Shown here piece by piece: positions 41,325 to 52,100 of a DNA stretch of 64,000 nucleotides. Origin of the DNA: Pseudomonas graminis (GTDB lineage Bacteria > Pseudomonadota > Gammaproteobacteria > Pseudomonadales > Pseudomonadaceae); contig NZ_CP053746.1 in NCBI RefSeq assembly GCF_013201545.1, positions 2,259,001 to 2,323,000 of the forward strand. Reading direction: 5' to 3'. The position numbers and the translations under genes are program-made. The notes under the pieces are model-generated. The model worked only from the letters and a program-made list of their open reading frames with translations. It had not been told where the DNA came from and ran no database searches. Position 1 is the first letter of the stretch. Every line of letters begins with the position of its first letter.

Positions 41325-43025
41325 TTAGAACAGAAAATACCGCTGCGCCATCGGCAAGACCTCGGCCGGTTCGCACCACAACAGCACGCCGTCCGCCTTG
41401 ACCTGATAGGTCTGCGGGTCGACGTCGATGTTCGGCAGGTAGTCGTTGTGGATGAGGTCGGCTTTGGTCACGCTGCGGCAGCCCTTCACCACGCCGATCT
41501 GTTTCTTCAGCCCCAGCTGCTCCGGAACGCCGGCATCAAAGGCCGCCTGGCTGATGAAGGTCAGGCTGCTGGCGTGCAACGAGCTGCCGTAGCTGGCGAA
41601 CATCGGGCGGTAGTGAACCGGCTGCGGGGTCGGGATCGAGGCGTTGGCGTCGCCCATCAGACTCGCGGCAATCGACCCGCCTTTGAGGATCAGCGTCGGT
41701 TTCACGCCGAAGAAAGCCGGGCGCCAGAGCACCAGGTCAGCCCATTTGCCCACTTCCACCGAGCCCACTTCATGGCTGATGCCGTGGGTGATCGCCGGGT
41801 TGATGGTGTATTTGGCGATGTAGCGTTTGGCGCGGAAGTTGTCATTTCCCTCGCCGTCACCAGGCAATGGCCCGCGCTGGCGTTTCATTTTGTCGGCGGT
41901 CTGCCAGGTGCGCATGATCACTTCGCCGACGCGGCCCATGGCCTGGCTGTCGGAGCTGAGCATCGAGAATGCGCCCAGATCATGAAGAATGTCCTCGGCG
42001 GCAATGGTTTCGCGGCGGATGCGGCTCTCGGCGAACGCGACGTCTTCGGCGATGCTCGGGTCCAAGTGATGGCAGACCATCAGCATGTCCAGGTGCTCGT
42101 CGATGGTGTTGCGGGTGAACGGCCGGGTCGGGTTGGTCGAGCTCGGCAGCACGTTAGGGAAGCCGCAGGCCTTGATGATGTCCGGTGCGTGACCGCCGCC
42201 GGCGCCTTCGGTGTGGTAGGTGTGAATGGTGCGGTTCTTGAACGCCGCCAGGGTGGTTTCGACGAAGCCGGATTCGTTCAGGGTGTCGGTGTGGATCGCC
42301 ACCTGCACGTCGTACTGATCAGCAACGCTCAGGCAGTTGTCGATGGCCGCCGGCGTGGTGCCCCAGTCTTCGTGCAGCTTGAGGCCGATGGCGCCGGCCT
42401 TGACCTGCTCGATCAGCGGCTCGGGCAGGCTGACGTTGCCTTTGCCGGTGAAGCCGATGTTCATGGGGAACGCTTCGGCGGCCTGCAGCATGCGCATCAT
42501 GTGCCACTTGCCGGGCGTGACCGTGGTCGCGTTGGTGCCTGTCGCGGGGCCGGTGCCGCCGCCGATCATGGTGGTGACGCCGCTCATCAACGCTTCTTCG
42601 ATCTGCTGCGGGCAGATGAAGTGGATGTGGGTGTCGACGCCGCCGGCGGTGAGGATCATGCCTTCGCCCGCAATCACTTCGGTCGCAGCGCCGATGGCGA
42701 TGGTCACGCCGGGCTGGATGTCCGGGTTGCCGGCCTTGCCGATGGCCGCGATGCGCCCGTCCTTGAGGCCGACGTCGGCTTTGACGATGCCCCAGTGATC
42801 GACGATCAGTGCGTTGGTGATCAGCGTGTCGACGACTTCGGCAGCCACGCCCTGGCCCTGGCCCATGCCGTCACGAATGACCTTGCCACCGCCGAACTTC
42901 ACTTCCTCGCCATAGACGGTGAAATCCTGCTCGACCTCGATCCACAGCTCGGTGTCGGCCAGACGCACACGGTCGCCGACAGTGGGGCCGAACATGTCGG
43001 CGTAGGCTTGTCGGCTGATCTTCAT
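41325..43025 (-). CDS. ureC: Urease alpha subunit
   Basis: A 566-residue catalytic subunit of nickel urease, which hydrolyses urea to ammonia and carbamate. Active-site residues are visible: H133 and H135 (DTHIHF), the carbamylated K216 (GLKLHEDW), H218, H245 (IHTDTLNE), H271 ([13 protein letters not shown]), and the mobile-flap C318-H319-H320. Length and all ligands are intact. It is the last gene of the urt-ure run on this strand. The ATG at 43025 has a GAGGAACGAAGT leader. Confidence 0.98.
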   Translation of the reverse strand: MKISRQAYADMFGPTVGDRVRLADTELWIEVEQDFTVYGEEVKFGGGKVIRDGMGQGQGVAAEVVDTLITNALIVDHWGIVKADVGLKDGRIAAIGKAGNPDIQPGVTIAIGAATEVIAGEGMILTAGGVDTHIHFICPQQIEEALMSGVTTMIGGGTGPATGTNATTVTPGKWHMMRMLQAAEAFPMNIGFTGKGNVSLPEPLIEQVKAGAIGLKLHEDWGTTPAAIDNCLSVADQYDVQVAIHTDTLNESGFVETTLAAFKNRTIHTYHTEGAGGGHAPDIIKACGFPNVLPSSTNPTRPFTRNTIDEHLDMLMVCHHLDPSIAEDVAFAESRIRRETIAAEDILHDLGAFSMLSSDSQAMGRVGEVIMRTWQTADKMKRQRGPLPGDGEGNDNFRAKRYIAKYTINPAITHGISHEVGSVEVGKWADLVLWRPAFFGVKPTLILKGGSIAASLMGDANASIPTPQPVHYRPMFASYGSSLHASSLTFISQAAFDAGVPEQLGLKKQIGVVKGCRSVTKADLIHNDYLPNIDVDPQTYQVKADGVLLWCEPAEVLPMAQRYFLF

Positions 43026-43043
43026 ACTTCGTTCCTCGAATCA

Positions 43044-43144
43044 AAGCGGCAAGCCTCAAGCGGCAAGCTGCAAGTAAAAGCGAATGTTGTGTACGCCGCG
43101 GACTGCTGTGATTGGCGCTTGTGGCTTGGCGCTTGCAGCTTGAC
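43044..43144. repeat. AAGCTGCAAG-family repeat between ureC and ureB
   Basis: A direct run of AGCGGCAAGCCTCAAGCGGC and AAGCTGCAAG (43044-43075), and an inverted partner ending GGCGCTTGCAGCTTGACC at 43145. Same family as 46752-46878 in the urtE/urtD gap. Confidence 0.8.
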
Positions 43145-43166
43145 CTGGCTGGAAAGTGGACGCGTT

Positions 43167-44583
<1,417 letters not shown>

Positions 44584-44644
44584 GTTCGTTTCCACGGGTT
44601 CCTGTGTGGCTGTTTCAGTGGGCATCTCAGCTTCAATGCGCAGC

Positions 44645-44947
44645 TCAGGCGATGGGCTGATGCACGGTGACAAGCTTGGTGCCATCCGGAAAGGTGGCCT
44701 CGACCTGGATTTCCGGGATCATTTCCGGGATGCCTTCCATCACTTGGTCACGGGTCAGCAGGGTGGTGCCGTAGTGCATCAGGTCAGCAACGGTCTGGCC
44801 GTCGCGCGCACCTTCCAGCAGGGCGGCGGAAATGAAGGCCATCGCTTCCGGGTAATTGAGCTTCACACCGCGTGCCAGCCGCCGCTCGGCGACCAGGCCT
44901 GCGGTGAAGATCAGCATCTTGTCTTTTTCGCGTGGGGTCAGATCCAT
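44645..44947 (-). CDS. ureA: Urease gamma subunit
   Basis: A 100-residue UreA: starts [20 protein letters not shown] and contains [20 protein letters not shown] and [12 protein letters not shown], the full gamma-subunit signature. It assembles with UreB and UreC as the (alpha-beta-gamma)3 enzyme. The ATG at 44947 is the family start. A REP element separates it from ureD upstream. Confidence 0.97.
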   Translation of the reverse strand: MDLTPREKDKMLIFTAGLVAERRLARGVKLNYPEAMAFISAALLEGARDGQTVADLMHYGTTLLTRDQVMEGIPEMIPEIQVEATFPDGTKLVTVHQPIA

Positions 44948-44995
44948 GGGTCTTGTCCGTTTCAAATAACTGAATGAGTCAGCGCTGCAATGTAT

Positions 44996-45086
44996 CTGTA
45001 GGAGTGAGCTTGCTCGCGATTTGCGGTGTGTCAGAGACATATTCCTATCTGACGGATCGCTATCGCGAGCAAGCTCACTCCTACAG
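44996..45086. repeat. REP doublet between ureD and ureA
   Basis: CTGTAGGAGTGAGCTTGCTC at 44996 and its inverse, GAGCAAGCTCACTCCTACAG, ending at 45086. The arms are nearly perfect over about 25 bases, giving a Y-shaped stem. Confidence 0.9.
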
Positions 45087-45133
45087 GATGTCTATGCGTG
45101 TTCCCGAGGGCGCGGATCGGGGAACGCGGCCCA

Positions 45134-45979
45134 TCATGTACTCCAAATCCTCGGCGCCACCGCTTCCCGGCCCAGCAGGGCAGGGCGCAGAAGTTTCCAT
45201 AATTCGAGCAGCCAGGCCCGCGCGTGCAGTGCTTCGGCTGCCAGGCAACGGGCGATGATCAGGCCGGGCAACTGGCTCAGGTCGCCGCGCACGGGAGAAT
45301 GCTCCGCCAGCTCGCGGCAGCGCTCCATCAATTCAGCGTCGATTTCTCCGGTCACGATCAGCGTCGCGAACACTGGCTTGCCGCCCAGGCCGATGGGCGA
45401 ATCCAGCAAACCGTCATTGCCGACGATGCGCTGGCGCTCGTGCCACAGCAGGCTGCCGTCACGCCGAATGTCCAGATGCGCCTGAAAATGCCCCTGATCG
45501 AAACGCTCGCCACTGGCCGGCCTGCCCAGCGCCACCACGTCCCAGTAGAACAGCCGGGCGTCGCCTTCCAGATCGATCCGCGTGGTCAGTTCAGCCTTGG
45601 CCTCGCTGAACACGATGCTCTCCTGCGGCAGCCACTCCAGCGTGCCGCCTGCAGCGACCTTGATGTCCAGCTGTTGATAAGCCGGCCCTGCCGCGCGGTA
45701 CCACTTCGCGGCGCCGGGGCTGGTCAGTTGCGCCCAGGCATTGGCGCCGACGCTGGCGCTGATGTCCAGCCGATCGCCGCCGGCAATGCCGCCCGGCGGG
45801 TGAACGATGATGTGCTGGCAGACCTGCGGGCCTTCGGCGTACAGATGCTTTTGCACCCGCAACGGACCTTTGTGGCGTCGCTGGGTCGGGCGCGTACTGT
45901 CGCCGAAACGCCCATACGCCAGCTCCAGCTCGGCATGCCAGCTGGGGGTGAACAGGGCGGTGTGGGCAGGAAGATTCAT
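45134..45979 (-). CDS. ureD: Urease accessory protein UreD
   Basis: A 281-residue UreD (UreH). Family stretches are [37 protein letters not shown] and [20 protein letters not shown]. It binds apo-urease and forms a tunnel that delivers nickel from the UreF-UreG complex. It lies 54 bases after urtE and starts the urease part of the run. Confidence 0.95.
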   Translation of the reverse strand: MNLPAHTALFTPSWHAELELAYGRFGDSTRPTQRRHKGPLRVQKHLYAEGPQVCQHIIVHPPGGIAGGDRLDISASVGANAWAQLTSPGAAKWYRAAGPAYQQLDIKVAAGGTLEWLPQESIVFSEAKAELTTRIDLEGDARLFYWDVVALGRPASGERFDQGHFQAHLDIRRDGSLLWHERQRIVGNDGLLDSPIGLGGKPVFATLIVTGEIDAELMERCRELAEHSPVRGDLSQLPGLIIARCLAAEALHARAWLLELWKLLRPALLGREAVAPRIWST

Positions 45980-46032
45980 AAGTCGATTATCGTTTTATCG
46001 AAGGTCAGTACCTTAGCTGATCGGCGCATTAA

Positions 46033-46731
46033 TTAAATGGTGACCAGACCCCGAACGCCTTCGGCCTCCATGTTTTCGCCGCGGCCCTGCTGGACGATCT
46101 CGCCGCGGGACATGACGATGTACTGATCCGCCAGCTCGGCGGCAAAGTCGTAGAACTGCTCGACCAGCAGGATCGCCATGTCACCGCGGGCGGCGAGCTT
46201 TTTGATCACCGCGCCGATTTCCTTAATCACCGAGGGCTGAATGCCTTCAGTGGGCTCGTCGAGAATCAGCAGTCGAGGGCGACTGGCCAGAGCGCGACCG
46301 ATCGCCAGTTGCTGTTGCTGGCCGCCGGACAAGTCACCGCCACGCCGATGCTTCATCTGCAGCAACACCGGGAACAGCTCGTAAATGAACGGCGGGACTT
46401 CCTTGGCCTCCGCGCCCGGGAACCGCGACAGGCCCATCAGCAGGTTTTCTTCAACGGTCAGTCGGCCAAAAATCTCCCGGCCCTGGGGCACGTAGGCGAT
46501 CCCGGAATGCACGCGCTGGTGGGGCTTGAAGCCGGTGATCGGCTTGGCGTCCCACTGCACCACGCCTTCTTTGGCCGGTAGCAGCCCCATCAGCACTTTC
46601 AACAGCGTGGTCTTGCCCACGCCGTTACGACCGAGCAGGCAGGTGACCTCGCCGATCTTCACGTCAAACGACAGACCTCGGAGGATGTGGCTGCCGCCGT
46701 AGAACTGATGCAGCTGAGTGACGGTTAACAA
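46033..46731 (-). CDS. urtE: Urea ABC transporter ATPase UrtE
   Basis: A 232-residue ABC ATPase. It shows Walker A GRNGVGKTTL, signature LSGGQQQQLAIGRAL, Walker B LLILDEPTEGIQPSVIKEIG (the EGIQPS form is typical of UrtE) and VEQFYDFAAELAD. I assign a TTG start at 46731, giving MLTVTQLHQFYGGSHILRGL, because GAGGAAAT lies 5-6 bases upstream and the family starts exactly here. The long upstream in-frame extension runs through a repeat element and is rejected. Confidence 0.95.
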   Translation of the reverse strand: MLTVTQLHQFYGGSHILRGLSFDVKIGEVTCLLGRNGVGKTTLLKVLMGLLPAKEGVVQWDAKPITGFKPHQRVHSGIAYVPQGREIFGRLTVEENLLMGLSRFPGAEAKEVPPFIYELFPVLLQMKHRRGGDLSGGQQQQLAIGRALASRPRLLILDEPTEGIQPSVIKEIGAVIKKLAARGDMAILLVEQFYDFAAELADQYIVMSRGEIVQQGRGENMEAEGVRGLVTI

Positions 46732-46751
46732 TTTGATTTCCTCGGATTCAT

Positions 46752-46878
46752 CAGCTGCAAGCTGCAAGAAAAAGCGTTCGTTCCTCACAAGCTGTAAGCC
46801 CCAAGCTTCAAGCTGCAAGAAAAAGCCGATCGGAGTGCGCGCTTCTAGCTTGTCGCTTGCCGCTAAAAGCTTGCCGCT
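46752..46878. repeat. AAGCTGCAAG-family repeat between urtD and urtE
   Basis: Repeated AGCTGCAAGCTGCAAGAAAA and CAAGCTTCAAGCTGCAAGAA units (46752-46822), and inverse CTTGTCGCTTGCCGCTAAAA with GCTTGCC up to 46876. It separates two genes that are normally tightly linked. Same family as 43044-43144. Confidence 0.8.
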
Positions 46879-46885
46879 GGGCGGT

Positions 46886-47740
46886 TCACCGCCCCAGATA
46901 CACCTCAATCACCCGTTCATCCGCCTGCACGTCTTCCAGTGACCCCTCCGCCAGCACGCTGCCCTGGTGCAGGACGGTGACGTGGTCGGCGATGGTGCCG
47001 ACGAAGCCCATGTCGTGCTCGACCACCATCAGCGAGTGCTTGCCGGCCAGGCGCTTGAACAGCTCGGCGGTGAATTCGGTTTCGGCGTCGGTCATGCCGG
47101 CGACGGGCTCGTCGAGCAGCAGCAGTTGCGGGTCCTGGACCAGCAACATGCCGATCTCCAGAAACTGCTTCTGACCGTGGGACAACAGCCCGGCGGGGCG
47201 CGACATCGATGAAGTCAGGCGAATGGTTTCCAGCACCTCGTCGATGCGGTCGCGCTGTTCGCCGTTGAGCTTCGCCCGCAGGCTGGCCCATACCGACTTG
47301 TCGGTCTTCTGCGCCAGCTCCAGGTTCTCGAACACGCTCAGGGCTTCGAACACCGTGGGCTTTTGAAACTTGCGGCCGATCCCGGCCTGAGCGATCTGCA
47401 CTTCGCTCATCTTGGTCAGGTCGAGGGTTTCGCCGAACCAGGCCTTGCCGTGACTGGGGCGGGTCTTGCCGGTGATCACGTCCATCAGCGTGGTCTTGCC
47501 CGCGCCATTGGGGCCGATGATGCAACGCAGCTCGCCGACACGGATGTACAGATTCAGATCGTTGAGGGCCTTGAAGCCATCGAAACTGACGCTGATGTCT
47601 TCCAGCGTGAGGATCGTGCCGTGCAGCGTGTTCAGCCCTTTGCCAGCCACCTGACCGAGACCGATGGCGTCGCGGCTGGTGCCGGCATCGCTGTTCGGGT
47701 CGAGCACTGGATCGAATGCGGGCGTCGGAGTGCTTTTCAT
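46886..47740 (-). CDS. urtD: Urea ABC transporter ATPase UrtD
   Basis: A 284-residue ABC ATPase. It shows Walker A GPNGAGKTTLMDVITGKTRP, signature LSHGQKQFLEIGMLL, Walker B LLLLDEPVAGMTDAETEFTA and VVEHDMGFVGTIADHV, all typical of UrtD. The first 35 residues are a variable N-terminal tail before LNTLHGTILTLEDISVSFDG. Its start overlaps the urtC stop by 4 bases. Confidence 0.96.
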   Translation of the reverse strand: MKSTPTPAFDPVLDPNSDAGTSRDAIGLGQVAGKGLNTLHGTILTLEDISVSFDGFKALNDLNLYIRVGELRCIIGPNGAGKTTLMDVITGKTRPSHGKAWFGETLDLTKMSEVQIAQAGIGRKFQKPTVFEALSVFENLELAQKTDKSVWASLRAKLNGEQRDRIDEVLETIRLTSSMSRPAGLLSHGQKQFLEIGMLLVQDPQLLLLDEPVAGMTDAETEFTAELFKRLAGKHSLMVVEHDMGFVGTIADHVTVLHQGSVLAEGSLEDVQADERVIEVYLGR

Positions 47741-48816
47741 TGGTCGCCCCTTTTCTTGATCAGGCCGATCACGCCTTTGGGCAGGTACAGCGTCACTACG
47801 ATGAACAGCGCGCCGAGGAAGAACAGCCAGTATTCAGGGAAGGCCACGGTGAACCAGCTCTTCATGCCATTGACCACACCGGCGCCGAGCAGCGGGCCGA
47901 TCAGCGTGCCGCGACCGCCCAGGGCGACCCAGACGGCCGCTTCAATGGAGTTGGTCGGCGACATTTCGCTGGGGTTGATGATGCCGACCTGCGGCACGTA
48001 CAACGCCCCGGCCAAGCCGCACAACACCGCGCTCAACACCCACACGAACAGCTTGAAGCCGCGCGGGTCGTAGCCGCAGAACATCAGGCGGTTTTCGGCG
48101 TCACGCACGGCGGTCAACACGCGCCCGAACTTGCTGCGCGCCAGACGCCAGCCGACGAACAGGCTGCCCGCGAGCAACGCTACCGTGAGCAGAAACAACA
48201 CCGCGCGGGTGCCCTGGGAGGTGATGCTGAAACCCAGAATGCTGCGAAAGTTGGTGAAACCGTTATTGCCGCCAAAGCCGGTTTCGTTGCGGAAGAACAG
48301 CAGCATCCCGGCGAAGGTCAGGGCTTGGGTCATGATCGAGAAATACACGCCCTTGATCCGCGAACGGAAGGCGAAGAAGCCGAACACCAGCGCCAGCAAC
48401 CCCGGCGCCAGTACCACCAGGCACATGGCCCAGAGGAAATGCTGCGTGCCAACCCAGTACCACGGCAGTTCGGTCCACGACAGGAACGTCATGAACGCCG
48501 GCAGGCTATCGCCCGACGCCTCACGCATCAGGTACATGCCCATCGCGTAGCCGCCCAGGGCGAAGAACAGCCCGTGGCCCAGGGACAGCAGACCGGCGTA
48601 ACCCCAGACCAGATCCAGTGCCAGCGCAACGATCGCGTAGCAGAGGATTTTGCCTACCAGGGTCAGCGTGTAAGCCGAGACTTGCAGACTGTTGCTTTCA
48701 GGCAGCAGGGAGAGCAACGGCAAAGCGATCAGCAGGGCGAGAATCACCACGCCGACCGCGACCGTAACTTGGGTGCCGGCGCGTTGCGCGGCAGTGACCA
48801 TCAGTGGCTGATTCAT
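47737..48816 (-). CDS. urtC: Urea ABC transporter permease UrtC
   Basis: A 359-residue inner-membrane permease (BPD_transp_2, LivM-like). Family stretches include DLVWGYAGLLSLGHGLFFAL, FGGNNGFTNF and VLTAVRDAENRLMFCGYDPR. It has about nine hydrophobic segments. The ATG shares its A with the last base of the urtB stop (TGATG). Confidence 0.96.
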   Translation of the reverse strand: MNQPLMVTAAQRAGTQVTVAVGVVILALLIALPLLSLLPESNSLQVSAYTLTLVGKILCYAIVALALDLVWGYAGLLSLGHGLFFALGGYAMGMYLMREASGDSLPAFMTFLSWTELPWYWVGTQHFLWAMCLVVLAPGLLALVFGFFAFRSRIKGVYFSIMTQALTFAGMLLFFRNETGFGGNNGFTNFRSILGFSITSQGTRAVLFLLTVALLAGSLFVGWRLARSKFGRVLTAVRDAENRLMFCGYDPRGFKLFVWVLSAVLCGLAGALYVPQVGIINPSEMSPTNSIEAAVWVALGGRGTLIGPLLGAGVVNGMKSWFTVAFPEYWLFFLGALFIVVTLYLPKGVIGLIKKRGDQ

Positions 48817-50402
48817 CAGTCGATCACCCGTCCTTTGAGTGCGAAGAGGCCTTGCGGACGTTTCTGAATAAACAGAATGATCAGCGCCAGGATCAGGATC
48901 TTGCCCAGTACGGCGCCGATCTGCGGTTCGAGAATCTTGTTGGCGATGCCCAGCCCGAAGGCCGCCGTGACGCTGCCGGCCAGTTGACCGACGCCGCCGA
49001 GTACGACCACCAGGAAGGAGTCGATGATGTAGCTCTGGCCCAGGTCAGGACCGACGTTACCGATCTGGCTCAGCGCCACGCCACCCAGCCCGGCGATGCC
49101 GGAGCCGAGCCCGAAGGCCATCATGTCGATGCGCCCGGTGGGCACGCCGCAGCAGGCGGCCATGTTGCGGTTCTGGGTCACGGCGCGCACGTTCAGGCCC
49201 AGGCGGGTTTTGTTCAGCAGCAGCCAGGTCAGCACAACGACGAACAGCGCGAAGGCGATGATGACGATGCGGTTCCAGGGCAGCACGAGATTGGGCAGCA
49301 CTTGAATGCCGCCCGACAGCCATTCCGGGTTCGCCACTTCGACGTTCTGCGCGCCGAACACGACGCGAATCAGTTGAATCAGCATCAGGCTGATGCCCCA
49401 CGTCGCCAGCAGGGTTTCCAGCGGGCGACCGTACAAGTGGCGTATGACCGTGCGTTCCAGTGCCATACCGATGCAGGCGGTGACGAAAAACGCGATGGGC
49501 AGCGCCACCAGCGGATAAAACTCAAGGGCCCCGGGGGCGTAACGCTGAAACATCATCTGCACGACGTAGGTGGCGTAGGCGCCAAGCATCAGCATCTCGC
49601 CGTGGGCCATGTTGATCACGCCGAGCAGGCCGAAGGTGATCGCCAGTCCCAGCGCCGCCAGCAGCAGAATCGACCCGAGCGACAGGCCGGCAAAGGCTTG
49701 CCCGAGGATCTCGCCGAACATCAATTTGCGTTTGACCTGAGCCAGACTCGTCTCCGCCGCCAGACGCACGCTGGGGTCAGTTTCGACGTTGGGTTCGAGC
49801 AGGGTTTCGAGACGGGTGCGGGCCAGTGGATCGCCGGTTTCACCGAGCAGGCGCACGGCGGCGAGGCGCACGGTGGGGCTGACGTCGACTAACTGCAGGT
49901 TGGCCAGTGCCAGGTTCAGCGCAGAGTGAACGCTGTCGTCCTGCTCGCTCGCCACTTGTTGCACCAGCAAGGGCAACTGCGCCGGGCGGGCGCTTTTTTG
50001 CAGGATTTGCGCGGCGGCCAGGCGAACCTTGGGGTCGGCAGCGAGCAGCTGATGGCTTGCGAGCGCGGTGTTGATCAGGCCGCGCAGACGGTTGTTCAGG
50101 CTGATGGCTTGGGGTGTATCTGGGTTGGGCGCATCGGCCAGCGCGGGGGCGTCAGGGTCGACGGCGATGAAACTGTCGCCGTTCTGGATGAACGGCCGGT
50201 TGCTGCTGTCGGCAGCGACGCGGCCATCCTGCAGGGCAACCAGTAATTCAACGCGCGCCGGATCAGGCCTGGCGGCCCAGCTTTCCAGCAGTTGGGCGCG
50301 CGCGGAGGAGTCGGCCGCGACAAAGTCGCCGGCATCGCTGGCGTGGGCGGCGAAAGGCAGCCAAAGGCACAGCGCGAGAAGAAGGTGGAAATATCTGGGC
50401 AT
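48816..50402 (-). CDS. urtB: Urea ABC transporter permease UrtB
   Basis: A 528-residue protein. A signal-like hydrophobic N-terminus (YFHLLLALCLWLPFAAHASD) is followed by a periplasmic region of about 200 residues with HEAT-like repeats (VRLAAAQILQKSARPAQLPL, VSPTVRLAAVRLLGETGDPL). A LivH-like permease then begins near LGQAFAGLSLGSILLLAALG, with GVINMAHGEMLMLGAYATYV. This two-part build is characteristic of UrtB. ATG 50402 has AGGA 8 bases upstream; an ATG 18 bases further up would add MLPGLD. Confidence 0.95.
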   Translation of the reverse strand: MPRYFHLLLALCLWLPFAAHASDAGDFVAADSSARAQLLESWAARPDPARVELLVALQDGRVAADSSNRPFIQNGDSFIAVDPDAPALADAPNPDTPQAISLNNRLRGLINTALASHQLLAADPKVRLAAAQILQKSARPAQLPLLVQQVASEQDDSVHSALNLALANLQLVDVSPTVRLAAVRLLGETGDPLARTRLETLLEPNVETDPSVRLAAETSLAQVKRKLMFGEILGQAFAGLSLGSILLLAALGLAITFGLLGVINMAHGEMLMLGAYATYVVQMMFQRYAPGALEFYPLVALPIAFFVTACIGMALERTVIRHLYGRPLETLLATWGISLMLIQLIRVVFGAQNVEVANPEWLSGGIQVLPNLVLPWNRIVIIAFALFVVVLTWLLLNKTRLGLNVRAVTQNRNMAACCGVPTGRIDMMAFGLGSGIAGLGGVALSQIGNVGPDLGQSYIIDSFLVVVLGGVGQLAGSVTAAFGLGIANKILEPQIGAVLGKILILALIILFIQKRPQGLFALKGRVID

Positions 50403-50447
50403 ATCGAGTCCTGGAAGCACCCGCGCGACGTAACGTCAGACGGGGAA

Positions 50448-50540
50448 CCTGTAGGAGTGAGCTTGCTCGCGATCGCGGTATACCAGCCGACATCATCGTC
50501 ACAGGCAGATCGCAATCGCGAGCGAGCTCACTCCTACAGG
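50448..50540. repeat. REP doublet between urtA and urtB
   Basis: CCTGTAGGAGTGAGCTTGCT at 50448 and the inverse AGCGAGCTCACTCCTACAGG ending at 50540. The arms match over about 28 bases. It lies 48 bases past the urtA stop. Confidence 0.9.
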
Positions 50541-50587
50541 GATAGGTTCAGCCGGAACATTTCAGCCGACCGTTTACCCTGTGCCGC

Positions 50588-51853
50588 TTAGTTGCTCTTC
50601 ACCGCATAGTCAGGCTTTTTGTCGTTGCCCGGAATGAACGGACTCCAAGGCTGGGCACGAATCGGCTCTTTGGTCTGCCAGACCACGTTGAACTGACCGT
50701 CGGCCTTGATTTCGCCGATCATCACCGGCTTGTGCAGGTGGTGGTTGGTCTTGTCCATGGTCAGGGTGAAGCCCGACGGCGCGGCGAAGGTCTGGCCGGC
50801 CATGGCGTCGCGGACTTTATCCACATCGGTGGACTTGGCTTTCTCGACCGCTTGAGCCCACATGTGGATACCCACGTACGTGGCTTCCATCGGGTCGTTG
50901 GTCACGGCCTTGTCGGCGTTCGGCAGGTTGTGCGCCTTGGCGTAGGCCTTCCAGTCGGCGACGAACTTGGTGTTGACTGGGTTCTTCACCGATTCGAAGT
51001 AGTTCCACGCCGCCAGGTTGCCTACCAGCGGTTTGGTGTCGACGCCGCGCAGTTCTTCTTCGCCGACCGAGAACGCCACCACCGGTACGTCGGTGGCTTT
51101 CAGGCCCTGATTGCCCAGCTCTTTGTAGAACGGCACGTTGGAGTCGCCGTTGACCGTGGAGATCACCGCCGTCTTGCCGCCCGCCGCGAACTTCTTGATG
51201 TTCGACACGATGGTCTGGTAATCGCTGTGACCGAACGGGGTGTAGACCTCTTCGATGTCCTTGTCCGCGACACCTTTGGAGTGCAGGAACGAGCGCAGAA
51301 TCTTGTTGGTGGTGCGTGGGTAGACGTAGTCGGTCCCCAGCAGGAAGAAGCGTTTGGCCGCGCCGCCGTCTTCGCTCATCAGGTATTCAACCGCAGGAAT
51401 GGCCTGCTGGTTAGGCGCGGCGCCGGTGTAGAACACGTTCGGTGACATCTCTTCGCCTTCGTACTGCACCGGGTAGAACAGCAGGCCGTTCAGCTCTTCA
51501 AAGACCGGCAACACCGACTTGCGCGACACCGAGGTCCAGCAGCCGAACACCACGGCGACCTTGTCCTGAGTCAGCAACTGACGCCCTTTCTCCGCAAACA
51601 ACGGCCAGTTCGACGCCGGGTCGACCACCACCGGCTCAAGCATCTTGCCGTTGACGCCGCCCTTGGCGTTGATCTCATCAATGGTCATCAGCGCCATGTC
51701 CTTGAGCGAGGTCTCGGAGATGGCCATGGTGCCGGACAAAGAATGCAGAATGCCGACCTTGATGGTCTCGGCCGCCTGAGCGGTCCAGGTCAAACCCATC
51801 GCTGCGATCGATGCAGACAAAGTGAACGCTTTCAGCAAACTACGACGCTTCAT
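50588..51853 (-). CDS. urtA: Urea ABC transporter substrate-binding protein UrtA
   Basis: A 421-residue periplasmic binding protein. The N-terminus (MKRRSLLKAFTLSASIAAMG to TWTAQAAE) looks like a signal peptide with an RR pair, about 28 residues. The mature part starts TIKVGILHSLSGTMAISETS, and VVFGCWTSVSRKSVLPVFEE and GSDYVYPRTTNKI-like GTDYVYPRTTNKIL are UrtA signatures that separate it from BraC. It is the first gene of the run, behind a candidate RpoN promoter. Confidence 0.97.
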   Translation of the reverse strand: MKRRSLLKAFTLSASIAAMGLTWTAQAAETIKVGILHSLSGTMAISETSLKDMALMTIDEINAKGGVNGKMLEPVVVDPASNWPLFAEKGRQLLTQDKVAVVFGCWTSVSRKSVLPVFEELNGLLFYPVQYEGEEMSPNVFYTGAAPNQQAIPAVEYLMSEDGGAAKRFFLLGTDYVYPRTTNKILRSFLHSKGVADKDIEEVYTPFGHSDYQTIVSNIKKFAAGGKTAVISTVNGDSNVPFYKELGNQGLKATDVPVVAFSVGEEELRGVDTKPLVGNLAAWNYFESVKNPVNTKFVADWKAYAKAHNLPNADKAVTNDPMEATYVGIHMWAQAVEKAKSTDVDKVRDAMAGQTFAAPSGFTLTMDKTNHHLHKPVMIGEIKADGQFNVVWQTKEPIRAQPWSPFIPGNDKKPDYAVKSN

Positions 51854-51925
51854 TGGCTAGCTCCATTCTTTGATTTTTTTAGATGACGGCTGTTGGCGGT
51901 GCAGAGTTGAGTCTGCTTAGGCTTT

Positions 51926-51942
51926 AGCAAACGCTGGGCCAA
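51926..51942 (-). promoter_or_regulatory. Candidate sigma-54 promoter of urtA
   Basis: On the minus strand this reads TGGCCCA-GCGT-TTGCT, with the -24 GG, -12 GC and spacing of RpoN promoters. One departure is C for A in TGGCA. Transcription would start near 51914, about 60 bases before the urtA ATG. Confidence 0.6.
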
Positions 51943-51994
51943 GGCTGCTTACGTCGCGAAATGGAATGAAAACGTCGCCTGCAACGGGCGCCGC

Positions 51995-52009
51995 GCACCA
52001 ACGTGGATC
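51995..52009. promoter_or_regulatory. Candidate NtrC site upstream of urtA
   Basis: GCACCA-ACG-TGGATC matches 10 of 12 positions of GCACCA-N3-TGGTGC, about 55 bases upstream of the -24 element. Further GGTGC half-sites lie at about 52022-52060. Confidence 0.45.
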
Positions 52010-52100
52010 GGTGTACGGCGGCTGGTGCGTCCTGCGCGCTCAAGTGGTGCGACACCGTTCGGTGCCGCGGGGTGGGGGTTGAGGCACCCGGATAACGCGG

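Noticed and set aside
46732..46908. In-frame 5' extension of urtE
   Set aside because: It runs through a repeat element and UrtE proteins start exactly at the TTG at 46731 with GAGG upstream.
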